64,000 nt of DNA from Adiantum capillus-veneris (Eukaryota > Streptophyta > Polypodiopsida > Polypodiales > Pteridaceae), in assembly GCA_014529385.2 (NCBI GenBank), contig CM043963.1, positions 4,529,001 through 4,593,000 on the forward strand, in the 5' to 3' direction. Of this stretch, positions 23,162-35,039 are shown one piece after another (positions within the stretch are counted from its first letter, which is position 1; each line of letters begins with the position of its first letter). The notes beneath the pieces were generated by a model. That model was not told the DNA's origin. It did no database searches and saw only the letters and a list, made by a program, of their open reading frames with translations. A program made the translations under genes and the position numbers.

Positions 23162-25744
23162 GTTTCTTGTGCATGTTAGTGTTTCTTGTTACTGATTTGA
23201 TACTCTTAATGTTAGATTTTTCTTTATATAGTATTGATTGAGTTTGTATTTTTTAATCTCAAGCATTCAAGGTTTGAATGTAAATAGTAAATTACTTGAG
23301 TTTTTGAATGGTGGATCTGTAGACTAAAACTATAACATTTAATACTCACAAAGACTTAATTACTTAAGAGCTTGAACTCAATAAGTTTTGGACCTTTTAT
23401 CAATACCCCCTTGATATGATACATTAGATCGTAGCATGGTTAAATGGTGATGCTTCATAAATTGAACCTAGCTTAGACAGGTGCTGGAGCCTAAATTTAA
23501 ACTAACCTTGCTAGAAGGGAGCTTATGTTTGGACTTTGAGAACTAGCATAAGTAATCAATTAGAGCATAGATTAGACATGTGGTGGTGGCCGGCCTTAGA
23601 GACCAAAATCTTAATGAGCTTGGAAAGGTATTTAAGTACTGCAATTTACTTAGTTTTAGTACTCATTAAATGCATAGCTTGACAAAAGGTGGACCTTACA
23701 TGGATCCTAATTTCAAGAGGTGTGGTAGACCTTCAAAAAAAGCTCATATAGCTTGGACATGTGGTAGACTTGCATGAAGACTAGTTTAGACAAGTGTGGT
23801 ACACCTTGTAACCAACACCCATTTGTTATATTAGCTTGGACAAGTGGTGGACCTTGCTTTTATGTTTCAATGGAGCATATTTTGGACAGGTGGTAGACCT
23901 TGTTTCTCTCCATGCTTCAATGGAGAGAAACTTTAGCTTGGACAAGTGGTGGACCTTGTTTTTATGTTTTAAAGGAGCATATTTCGGACAAGTGGTAGAC
24001 ATAGTTTCTCTCCATGGTTCAATGGAACCCACCTTAGACAAGTGAAGTACCTTGAAACCAAACCCCCATAATACAACCTACTAAATAGGTTGGAAAATTG
24101 GTGGGATATGAGACCATCCATGATAGAACATAGTATAGGTGAAAACGTAGTGGTCCTTATATCAATTACCCATGCATAGCTTGGACAAGTGGTGGACCTT
24201 GATTATCTCTATGTTTCAATGGATCCTATCTTGGACTAGAGATATATCTTACTTAGTTCCATGCTTCAATGGATTGTAGCTTGGATAAGGAGTGGAACTT
24301 CAAACAAAACTCCACAGCATAGCATATATTAACAATTCATGGGTTTTATAGAGATTGTCTTGCCTATTTTGGAGAGTTGGTACACCTTTATTCTCCATTC
24401 TTCAATGGATCTGAGGTTGGACAAGCGGAGCTGGAGAAGTGGTCAACCTTAAAATGAAACCTCCCATGCTACAACCCATCATAGATCGTATATGTAGTGG
24501 ACCTTGAAACTCTTTTATGTCCCTAGCTTAGAGAAGCATTGCACTCTTGATTATCTCCATACATGAAGGCAAGGTTGGACAAGTGGTGGACCTTCAAACC
24601 AAAATCTCTATGCAATAATAGGCAAGTGGTGGAGCTTGTTTTCTCCATGTTCCAATGGAGCCTAGCTTAGACAAACAATGGAGCTTGCTTCTCTCCATGT
24701 TTCAATGGATCCTAGCTTAGAAAAGTGGTGGAGCTTTGCTTCTCTCCATGTTCCAATGGACCATAGCTTAGACAAGTGGTAGAACTTGAAAAACACCCCC
24801 CGTATACAACATATTATGGGGTTTTCATGTTTCAATGGCTCCTAGCTTGGACAAATGGTAGAGCTTTCTTCTCTTTATGTTTCAATGGATCCAATCTTAG
24901 CCAAGGGGTGGACCTTGAAACAAGAATCCCCCCCCCCATGTACAACGTATTATGGGTTTTGAAAGCAGTAGGAGAAAATAATAGCTTTGATAAGTGGTGG
25001 ACCTTGCTTCTCTCCATGCTTCAATGGAGCCGAGGTTGGACACATGTTGGAGAGAAGATGGTTGCCCATGAAATAAGACCATGCATGCTATAATCAATCA
25101 TATGTTGTACACATGGTGGACCTTGCAATTGTTTTATATGCCTAACTTGGACAAGTGGAGGACCCTTGATTACCTCCAGATATCAACAACAAGCCAAGTT
25201 TGGACAAGTGTAGTACCACCAAACCAGAATCTATATGCTACAATAGAGTATAGGTAGGACACGCGATGAACCTTGATATCAAACCATCCATGCTACTAGA
25301 GATGATAGGTTTCACATGTGGTGGAACCTTGTATCAATGTTCTATGTGTAGTTTTTGACTAGTGATAGACCTTGAAACTAATCCCTCTAGGCTACAAGAA
25401 AAAAGAGATGGATGAGGGGGCTAGACTACTTTTGTTGCATCAATGCATCCCATGTTACCACATATACTATAGGGTTCTTGGATAAGTGTTGGATCTTATG
25501 TCAATGCTCCATGTCTAGCTTGGACAAGTGGTGGACCTTGGTTCTCTCTATGCTTCAAATGGGCAATAGATTGGAGACACAGTGCCTTTTTTTTTCCAAT
25601 GATTTTATTTTTTGGAAACCTTGGAGGCACCATGTAAGAGGCACTCTAAGTCTTCCATACAATAGACCTATTGGACTATAAAATAATGATATCTTTCTTT
25701 GATATTGTCATTATTTTATGCATAATATTTTCTTCTTTTTGCAG
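23151..25744 (+). repeat. Intron 2 of the multidomain gene, filled with degenerate 20-mer repeats
   Basis: Donor GTATGT at 23151, acceptor TTTTTGCAG ending at 25744. From about 23390 to 25560 it contains diverged core units (for example at 23837, 23937, 24178, 24575 and 25517) and CATGTTTCAATGGA spacers. Orientation matches the gene's strand. The units are clearly older than those of blocks B and C. Confidence 0.8.
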
Positions 25745-26304
25745 ACACAAAGGAGTTAAGTGATATAAAAACTAGATATATTTCACACTATGATTGACAT
25801 GAAGATCCTTTTGGGACACCAACTTTTCCTATTCCCAAAGATGTAATTTTCCATATTAACGGTGTGGATTTTGAAGTGCGACTTTCATGTATTGAAGGAA
25901 CTGGTTATGGGCTATTTGTGCATACTACCCTGGAAACTGGTTTGACTATTCTAAACTATGGAGGGCATAAGTATAGATTTCAAGACTGGAAAAAGATATG
26001 CAAAATATTTCCAAGAGCTTATAAATATTCTCTTCTAGAGGATCCAAACATAGAAGAAGAGGAAGATCAATCATAATTATTGGTTGTGTAGAAGAAGGAA
26101 ACGTGTCGGGCTATATAAATAGTTCTCACAGTACAAATGTCTGTCCCAACGTACGCTATACATTTGATCCAAATTTGCCACCTTGGCATAAATGCACCTC
26201 TTCACACATCAAGTCAGAAGAATATGGCCATGTATGCATTGAGACTATTTGTCAAGTTGAAGCAGGAGAAGAGTTGTTTGCTGACTATAACTTTACTTGA
26301 CATT
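25745..26304 (+). pseudogene. SET-domain exon, with two stops and a frameshift
   Basis: The exon starts in the phase required by the donor at 23151 (one base carried over). It shows the SET N-motif GTGYGLFVHTTLETGLTILN, the central YINSSHSTNVCPNVRY, and the C-terminal VEAGEELFADYNF, in family order. SET enzymes methylate protein lysines using S-adenosylmethionine. Here a TGA at 25795-25797 follows ISHYD, the frame shifts by one base near 26055-26070, and a second TGA sits at 26298-26300 just after DYNFT. The Asn-His-Ser motif is changed to INSSHS. A GT at 26305 gives a phase-1 donor that matches the next exon. It reads as a decayed exon of the same gene rather than a functional enzyme. Confidence 0.7.
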
Positions 26305-26942
26305 GTAAAGTATTGTACATGGATGGAAATCTCAAGTACATGCATCATTTTCATTTTTCATGGATGAAATCTCAAGTGAATATAACATTTGATTATTGTT
26401 TAGTTTATGCTCAACGAGAATCTAGAGTGCTCTTATGATTTGTGTGTTGTCTAACATATTTGACTACCTTGGCCATAGAATCTTGATTCTACTCTAGATT
26501 TGTGATAAATCTTACCAAAATTTAATCAATGTCTAGGTTGGACAAGTGGTGGGGCTTCAAACATTACTGTCTTAAACAAGTGGAGTTATCTTACTTGAAT
26601 AAGTGGTGGCCTTTGAATCCAAATCTAAGCCAAATCTCTAATTATTTTCTTGTAGTCTAGGTTGGACATTTGGTGGACCTTGTATCCATGTTTCCTCAAC
26701 AAGGGTGTCTTTTAGTTTTCACTTTAAGTACTCATCTTTAATAAAGTGTAGGATGGAAAATGTTGAGTTAGTAGATTGTATTTTAGACAAGTGGTGTTTG
26801 GTGTACGAATGCTGAAAATGGTTGCAAGGATTCTAACAACGACTTTACCTTAAATAAATTTCTTACTAGGAGTTCTACATATAAATATGGTGAATAAAAT
26901 TCTAGTGGTTTTGAGATACCATTTGTGTGTGTGTTTTCTTAG
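26305..26942 (+). other. Proposed intron 3, with scattered core repeats
   Basis: Donor GTAAAG at 26305 and acceptor TTTTCTTAG ending at 26942 keep the phase between the SET and phosphatase exons. Weak core units occur at 26537, 26661 and 26786. No other coding signal is seen. Confidence 0.55.
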
Positions 26943-28343
26943 ATTCACAAACTGGGATGGATAATGCTCCTATGGTTCAGTCAACAACTATAGAATCCAT
27001 AGATTCTATGGTTTCTAAAGTGCCCAAGATGGATGATATTTCTATACTAGAGTCTAGTGTTGTGCAACTTGAGCAAGCTTCCAATAATGAGAACTAAGAA
27101 ATCGATGCTTCAAAAATGCAACATACATCAAAAGAGACTGAAAAGTCCACTCACGAGCTATTGCCAAATGGTACTACGTCATGTAGCGTAGATGTTGAGA
27201 AATCCATGCTTACAATTATATTGGATTCAAATGGTCTATTGTTGAAATGTTCCCCTCAACCATCCTCACACCACAACTCAGTGCAAATGGATTCAAAAAG
27301 ATATATTATACTCAGGCCAGGTTGCATCCAATTCTTGAAGACTATTTTACAAAGGTTTAATGTTGCAATTTGGTCGACAGCTACTAGGAATAATGTGTAT
27401 CAAATCCTTGCAGCACTAAATAACTTAGCTGAGGATACATTGCCTTTCTTTGCAATTTGGTCGCAAGATGTTTGCTACACCGCTCAAACTCAAAAATTGT
27501 TTAGACCCGACAATCCAAACGTTGAGGCAATGTTCAAGCCTCTAGCCAAAATTTCCATGGGGTTTGAATGTGATCCACAAAGAACAGTGCTTATTGATGA
27601 CTCTCCTTACAAGGGATGTATTTCACCAGCAAACAATTGCATTTTTCCACCACAATTTGATGCTGAGAAGATGGTTGACAATATGCTCTTGGAGGAGCTA
27701 CTGCCATACTTGATTCAGCTTGATGAGAGAAGGGATGTGCGTGATTTAATTGCTTCTAATCGTTATGGACAACCTATAGTGACAAATGATAGTGAATACA
27801 AACAAATCATGGAGTATTGGAAGCAAAAAAATGATGTTTGGTCAGCTAAGGTGTTCTTTACAAGAAGAATACCACCTGCAAAAGGTGACAGAGATGAAAC
27901 TATCATTGAAGATGCAAGTGACACAAGCCACCGCAATGAAATGAGAAGAGCCCAAATACAAGAGATCTTGGCAAAGGAGCGTACACCCATTGAAAGCATG
28001 AAGGCGTCACAATTGACCACTTTAGCTAGGCAATTGGGTTGTAACACAAAAGGAGTTTTGAAGGCAACCACAGCAAAGGCTTATATAAATAAGGTGAAAG
28101 ATGAGAACAACCTTCGAAGGCTGGATAGAAAGCAACCCTAAGGTACTAGTGACATGTCATATATTCTTGATACACATGCTTGAACACTCATGTGCATGGT
28201 ATCTAACAAATCTTTCTTTTTATTCCTTCTTGCAGGATCTTACAAAGGATACTACTAGATGGAGCTCAATCAATAGAGATTTTGATATTTTTGCTCAAAA
28301 TAATGAAGCAGTCACCTACATTTGTTGTTTATCAATTTCTTGA
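26943..28343 (+). pseudogene. FCP1/NIF-like phosphatase with SAP-like tail, 3' exons of the multidomain gene
   Basis: Exon 26943-28093 reads SQTGMDNAPMV onward in one frame, broken by a single TAA at 27095-27097. After it come TIILDSNGLLLK, YIILRPGCIQFL, VAIWSTATRNNVYQI and TVLIDDSPYKG, the ordered motifs of the FCP1/NLI-interacting-factor HAD phosphatases. In motif I (DxDx) the second Asp is Asn (DSNG), so phosphatase activity is doubtful. The C-terminus, MKASQLTTLARQLGCNTKG, resembles a SAP nucleic-acid-binding motif. Donor AAG/GTGAAA at 28094 joins in phase 0 to 28236-28343, ending CCLSIS and TGA. From the ATG at 27116-27118 a 341-codon frame is open to 28141, so a shorter phosphatase-only product is possible. 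Confidence 0.75.
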
Positions 28344-29050
28344 GAGACTTTATTTTAGTTTGTAATCATCAAATGAAATGAAAAGTATCCTTCTTATTAA
28401 GATTGTTGATCTTTTTCTTGTTCAAACCTTTCAATTGTGATTTATAGTTTTGTTAGCATGAGATTGTGCTTTTTTAGTTTGAAAAAAACTGTCAAAGATC
28501 CAAGTCTTTTTGGCTTTACTTAAGTTATTAATTGTGAAAGATCCAAGTCTTTTTGCTTTACTTAAGTTATTGATTGCCTATGTAATAGTCCTTAAAACAA
28601 TATCGGATGGCTTTCTTGCTCCCATGTCTCACATTGGTCTTTAGGTAAGACAAGTGGTGACCTTGAAAGTATGGTCTCTTATCTCGATCAAGTGAAGAGA
28701 CATGAAGCTTAAATATCACTACTATGTATCTAGTGTTAAACTCCATCGAGACAAAGACTAGATAGCCAAATTGCAGTCGAGTTTAAGTGAAAAGTCCATT
28801 TGAGCTAAGGTAAAACTTATTGTGCCTCATTTTTCTAGGATTCTACCCCATCAAGGAAGTTAGAATCTAGCACAAACCAATTAAGACTCTTTTGGAGCCT
28901 AGATAGGACAATTCGTGGAACTTATGAAACTTATTATTGAGTTAGAGTCTAGTTTAGATAAGCAAAAGATCTTCAAACCAGCACTTGAATTTCTTACTAT
29001 TCAATATTCAAAGTCCCTTGAGGCTAACAAATTACATACCCACTTGTAAC
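28344..29050. other. 3' flank of the multidomain gene, with a 44-bp duplication
   Basis: AT-rich sequence with possible polyadenylation context (AATGAAATGAAAAG near 28372). Bases 28491-28577 hold two tandem copies of a 42-44-bp unit (AAAGATCCAAGTCTTTTT...TTACTTAAGTTATT). A single diverged core unit at 28648 is the last one in plus orientation before the array flips. Confidence 0.5.
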
Positions 29051-32000
29051 CTAACTAATGAGTAATTATATAGATCTAAGCAAGTATATATAATGAGTCT
29101 TCAAACTAATAATCCAAGGGAAGAGAGTAGCAAGGTCCACTACTTGTCCAAGCTCAGCTCTAGACAACATAGAAAGATGCTAGTTCTACTAATTGTCTAA
29201 TTATTGGCATGGAGAAATGATAGAAGGTTGACCACTTGTCCAACCTATCATCTCTAGTAAGATGGGAGGTTTGGACTTAAGATTCACCATGAAACCAACC
29301 TATACATCATTGTATTATTGTTGAGAGGCACATGTTAGAAACTGACTCTGAATAGCTAAGTTGGATTTTGACTTATCGGATATTTACTGAGCTGTATTTT
29401 GCTAAGTCGGATGTAACTGTCTTTCAGTTGCAGTCTGCTGAATGTCTTGAGACTGGGTAGTTAAGTCGGATTTATCTATATAAGTGGGGAATGTATCTAC
29501 GCACGAAGTATCTGTTCTCTGATATGAATGTGATGATGATGGTGCAGTGCAGCAACTATTCAGTGTATTGTCTCTGCTTACTCTGATATTTTGAGTAGTC
29601 ATGTTTACTGTGTCTGAATTGTTGTTGATGAAGTATGGTGGAGTAGATGGTTATTCTTGCTGTGTATGATGTTCATGTGTTGACCTAACCCACAACAATT
29701 ATGAAGAGTAAAAAAGCAAAGCTCCACCACTTGTCCAAGCTAGTTCTAAAATCCACATGGAGATAAGCAAGCTCCACCATTTGTCGAATCTCTCTTCCAT
29801 TAAAACATGAAAAAACTCATCTATGTTGTACAGGGGGACTTTTTTCCAAGGTCCACCACTTGTCCAAGCTAGGATCCCTAGTAGCACGAGTGGTTGGTCT
29901 CAAGATACACCACTTGTACACTCTGTCATTATATTAAGAAGAACTATGTATTAAGGTCCACCACTTGTCCAACCTATAAGGTTATATCTTAAATGGTATC
30001 CTTTCTCACCACTTGAAATGCCCATGATATGTTTTACACGGGGGTTTCATTCCAAGGTCCACCACTTGAAATGCCCATGATATGTTTTACACGGGGGTTT
30101 CATTCCAAGGTCCACCACTTGTCCAAGCTAACTCTATTCAAACATAGAGAGAAGCAAAGGTCCACCACTTGTCCAAGCTAACTCTATTCAAACATAGAGA
30201 GAAGCAAAGGTTCACCACTTGTCAAAGCTAGGCTCTGTTGAAGTATGGAGAGAAGTAACCTCCATCATTTTTCCAAGATAGGTGCCATTCAAACATGGAA
30301 AGAATCAAGATCTACCATGTCTCCGAGATTCTAGGCTCCATTGAAACACCCTAAAACCATTATATTTTTTACATGGGGTGTTTACATTCAAGGTCTACCA
30401 CTTCTCTAACGTATTATACCTAGTAGCATGAGTGATTTGGTCTTAATATTCATCACTTATCCGCTCTATGTCATTATATTAAGAATAACTGGGTGTTAAG
30501 GTCCACCACTTGTCCAACCTATAAGGGTATATCTTAAATGGTATCCTTCAACACTTGTCAAGGTCCATCACCACTTTTCCAACCTATAAGGTTATATCTT
30601 GAATGATATTTTTCCTCATCACTTGTAATGTCCATGCTATGTTTTACAAAGGGGTTTTGTTCCAAGACCCACCACTTGTCCAAGCTAACTCCATTAAAAC
30701 ATAGAGAGAAGCAAAGGTCCACCACTTGTCCAAGATAGGCTCCATTGAAACATGGAGAGAAGGATGATCCACCATTTCTCCAAGATAGGTTCCATTGAAA
30801 CATTGAGAGAAGCAATCTCCACCATGTCTCCAAGCTAGGCTCCATTGAAATACCCTAAACCCATAATTTTGTACATGAGGGGTTTACATTCAAGGTCCAC
30901 CACTTGTCCAACCTATTATCCCTAGTAGCAAGAGTGGTTTGGTCTCAAGATTCACCACTTGTACACTCTATGTCATTATATTAAGAAGAAATATGTGTTA
31001 AAGTCCACCACTTGTCCAGCCTATAAGGTTATATTTTAAATAGTATCCTTTCTCACCACTTGAAATGCCCATGATATGTTTTACATGGGGGTTTCATTCC
31101 AAGGTCCACCACTTGTCCAAGCTAACTCTATTAAAACATATAGAGAAAGAAAGGTCCACCACTTGTCCAAGCTAGGCTCATTGAAACATGGAGAGAAGGA
31201 ACCTCCACTGTTTCTCCTAGATAGGCTCCATTGAAACATGGAGAGAAATAAGCTCCACCATGTCTCCAAGTTGCTAGGCTCCATTGAAATACCCAATACC
31301 CATAATTTTTTGTACATGGGGGGTTTACATTCAAGGTTCACCACTTGTCCAACCTATTATCCCTAGTAGGTTTGGTCTCATGATTCACCACTTGTCCACT
31401 CTATGTCATTATATTAAGAGGAATTAGGTGTTAAGGTCCACCACTTGTCCAACCTATAATGTTATAGCTTGAATGGTATTTTTTCTCACCACTTGTAATG
31501 CCCATGACATGATTTACATGGGGGTTTTGTTCCAAGGTACACCACTTGTCCAAGATAAATCTATTGAAACATAGAGAGAAACAAAGGTCCACCACTTTTC
31601 CAAGCTAGGCTGCATTGAAACATGGACCTTAATACCAAATTATTTCTAGTAGCATGAGTGATATTTTGTACATGGGGCGTTTACATTCAAGGTCCACCAC
31701 TTGTCCAACCTATTTCCCTAGTAGGTTTGGTCCCAATTTCACCACTTATCCACTCTATGTCATTATATTAAGAATAATTGGGTGTTAAGGTCCACCACTT
31801 GTCCAACCTATAAGGTTATATATTGAATGGTATTTTTTCTCACCACTTGTAATGCCCATGATATGTTTTACATGGGGTTTTTGTTCCAAGGTCCACCACT
31901 TTTCCAAGATAACTCTATTCAAACATAGAGAGAAACAAAGGTCCACCACTTGTCCAAGCTAGGCTCCATTGAAACATGGAGAGAATGATGTTGCACCATT

Positions 32001-33265
32001 TATCCAAGATAGGCTGCATTGAAACATGGAGAGAAGCAAGCTTTACCATGTTTCCAAGCTAGGCTCCATTGAAACACTCTAGGGGGTTTTATTTCAAGGC
32101 CCACCACTTGTTTAACCTATTATCCCTAGTAGCATGAGTGGTTTGGTTTCAAGATTCACCACTTGTACACTCTATGTCATTATATTGTGTTAAGGTCCAC
32201 CACTTGTCCAACCTATAAGGTTATATCTTAAATGGTATCCTTTCTCGCCACTTGAAATGCCCATGATATGTTTTACATGGGAGTTTCATTCCAAGATCCA
32301 CCACTTGTCCAAGCTAACCATATTCAAACATAGAGAGAAACAAAGGTCCACGACTTGTCCAAGCTAGGCTCCATTGAAACATGGAGAGAAGGAACCTCCA
32401 CCATTTCTCCTAGATAGGCTCCATTAAAACATGGAGAGAAGTAAGTTCCACCATGTCTCCAAGATGCTAGGCTCCATTGAAATACGCAAAACCCATGATA
32501 TTTTGTACATGGGTGATTTACATTCAAGGTCAACCATTTCTCCAACCTATTATCCCTAGTAGGTTTGGTCTCACAATTCACCACTTTTCCACTATATGTC
32601 ATTATAATAAGACGAATTGGGTGCTAAGGTCCACCACTTGTCTAGCCTATAAGGTTATACCTTGAATGGTATTCTTTCTCACCACTTGTAATGCCCATGA
32701 CATGCTTTACATGGGGGTTTTGTTCCAAGGTTCACCACTTGTCCAAGCAAATTCTATTGAAACATAGAGAGAAACAAAGGTCCACCACTTTTCCAAGCTA
32801 GGCTCCATTGAAACATGGACCTTAATACCAAATTATTCCTAGTAGCATGAGTAATATTTTGTACATGGGGGGTTTGCATTCAAGGTCCACCACTTGTCCA
32901 ACGTACTTTTCCTAGTAGGTTTGGTCGCAAGATTCACCACTTGTCCACTCTATGTCATTATATTAATAATAATTGGGTGTTAAGGTCCACCACTTTTCCA
33001 ACCTATAAGGTTATATATTGAATGGTATTTTTTCTCACCACTTGTAATGTCCATGATATGTTTTACATGGGGATTTTGTTCCAAGGTCCACCACTTGTCC
33101 AAGCTAAATCTGTTCAAACATAGAGAGAAACAAACGTGCACCACTTGTCCAAGGTAGGCTCCATTGAAACATGGAGAGAATGATGCTCCACCGTTTATCC
33201 AAGATAGACTCCATTGAAACATGGAGAGAAGTAAGCTCCACCATGTTTCCAAGATGCTAGAGTCC
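29051..33265 (-). repeat. 20-mer array, block D, inverted orientation
   Basis: The core now reads AAGGTCCACCACTTGTCCAA on the plus strand, in units that mirror blocks B and C (AACATGGAGAGAAG, TTTGGTCTCAAGATTCACC). The block starts with the inverted terminal unit also found at 20260-20420. Two very recent tandem duplications are visible: a 53-bp unit at about 30010-30120 and a 50-bp unit at 30120-30217. The block is interrupted by a solo LTR at 29319. Confidence 0.9.
29319..29697. mobile_element. Solo LTR, 379 bp, with 5-bp target duplication
   Basis: Starts TGTTGAGAGG and ends CCCACAACA, so TGTTG...CAACA ends are inverted. Direct repeats ATTAT flank it (29314-29318 and 29698-29702). The paralogous array unit near 35305 reads straight through as CATTGTATTATGAAGAGTA, giving the empty site. 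No internal domain or second LTR remains, as expected after LTR-LTR recombination. Confidence 0.9.
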
Positions 33266-33502
33266 ATTACCTTTAACAACAAGTAGTAGTTATTAGTTGA
33301 CTTAAGTCTAGTTGAACTCCATGGTATTGAGACTAAGAGAGAGTGTAGCATAAAAAAGATTCAGGATTTTAATTTGACTTTCTTTCTATTAATGAGTAGA
33401 TCATAGATGGATTTTGGTATCTAATAAAACCTTAGGGTAGACAATGTAAAACTCATGTCTATTGTTGTGTTTGCATTAAGTGTTCTTGTTCTTTAATTTC
33501 AG

Positions 33503-34278
33503 AACCATTACAGAAAAATGGATTGGCTATATGCTGGCATAAATTGAAGAAAACTATTGAATTACCCATCCAACCTCCTCCAAGACCTTGTCCAAGGAAT
33601 GAATCACCTCCTTATCACCTACCACTTGCTTTCAAGGACATCAAAAGAGTACTTATCTTGGATCTAGAGGGGTTACTTCTCAAGACAGTTGAAATGAAAC
33701 ATGGAGATTCTATGCCATCTTGGGCTCAACACATGCGACTTGTGGAGGACAAAGATGAAGTTTATCATGTGGTGCGACCAGACGCACAAAGTTTTTTGGA
33801 TTTTTGTGCTGAATACTTTGAGCTATGGATATGGAGTTGCTATAACTTAACAAGGGTGCAACGCATCACACAAAAGTGTTTTCCTGAGCAGTATACCAAG
33901 TTCAAGGTGTTTATGAGTAACAAAAATTGCCAAAATCCAAATATCATGTTAGGATTTACAAGGGTTTATCACAAAAATCTGAGTGATATTTGGAAGATAT
34001 TTGAGGATTTGGATGCAAAAAATACCTTAATTTTTGATGACACTCCATATAGGGTGATGTGGAACATGCCAGGGACATATCTTATATTTCCAAAGATGTG
34101 GAGGCAAACTTCCGAGCAACTTCAAAACTTCTTGCAGAGAACCATAATTCCATGGTTGGTAGGATGGTTGTATGCAAGAGATAAGAGAGTCTATACATAC
34201 AACACAATTGTAAATCAGTATAGTGATTCTGAGACAAATTATGTCCTTGGTGTGTACTTGTCAACACGAAAGCATTGA
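33503..34278 (+). CDS. Second FCP1/NIF-like phosphatase exon, intact
   Basis: An acceptor (TTTAATTTCAG ending at 33502) opens a frame that runs 258 codons from CCA at 33505 to the TGA at 34276-34278. It reads VLILDLEGLLLKTVEM, YHVVRPDAQSFLDFC, ELWIWSCYNLTRVQRI, NTLIFDDTPYRVMWN, the HAD/FCP1 motif order. Motif I has DLEG, so the second catalytic Asp is Glu. It lacks the SAP-like tail of the copy at 26943. No upstream exon was found between 28344 and 33502, where only inverted array lies. The first exon may be distant, or this is a displaced last exon. The absence of stops suggests recent constraint or recent origin. Confidence 0.7.
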
Positions 34279-34393
34279 ATAAATATGGCTATAAGATGAT
34301 TTTTTTATTCTAGTGTGTATCTTTCAACATTTGTATAATTTGATATAGTCTTTTTTTTTTTTAAAAGGTGTGTCAATTTTATGAACACTTGAA

Positions 34394-34500
34394 TGGAGTG
34401 CACCCTACTCTAAGGGGACTTCAATGTACTATTGGAGTGCATCCTATTGTAAGGGGACTCTGATGTATTGCTAGAGTGCACCCAAATTTTTGGGGACTTA
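34394..34500. repeat. 39-bp tandem repeat, about 2.7 copies
   Basis: Units begin at 34394, 34433 and 34472 with TGGAGTGCACCCTA/TAGAGTGCACCC and each carries AAGGGGACT or TTGGGGACT. They lie about 115 bp after the second FCP1-like stop codon, so may be in its 3' UTR. Confidence 0.85.
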
Positions 34501-35035
34501 TTTTTTATTTGATTGGGGCCTATGTTGGGTCATATAGTAAAAGAAATTCATTTTTTGTCAATTCATATCGAGGTTGCATTTATTTGGAACTATGAAAGAA
34601 TTGATGTTTGATGTCAAAATAAAACTTGTAAGTGTGGATCAGAGAATTCATGGACTTTAAATATGTGAGAGGGATCTTTTTCTTGGGCACAAATGTTTGC
34701 TTCAAGAATTTTGTCATTACATACTTTATGTGAAAGAGTTTTAGAACCTAAAAGACTTTGAAAACAAAACTATGGAATCTAAGTGCATGTATTCTTGAAT
34801 GGCTTGAAAGTTGATGTATACATGCATGTCGCCTTGATGAAGATTTAGATCTGACAAGATGGAAAGATATAATTCTTGGACGTTACCTTTGTCAATTTGT
34901 TAATAACATATTTAACTTTCTTTTAATATGGGTGGAAAATATATTATTATGTGCATTTGGAACCTAATTGCTTGACCTTCAAACCAAGATTCCTATATTA
35001 TTTTTTCATATACTTTTTTGTACTGAATTAAGATT
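34501..35035. other. AT-rich spacer, no gene seen
   Basis: No credible coding frame. On the minus strand its upper end (about 34990-35045, ACAAAAAAGTATATG) matches the sequence just before the acceptor at 20492. It is therefore an inverted relic of that intron end whose exon is missing. Confidence 0.5.
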
Positions 35036-35039
35036 TTGG

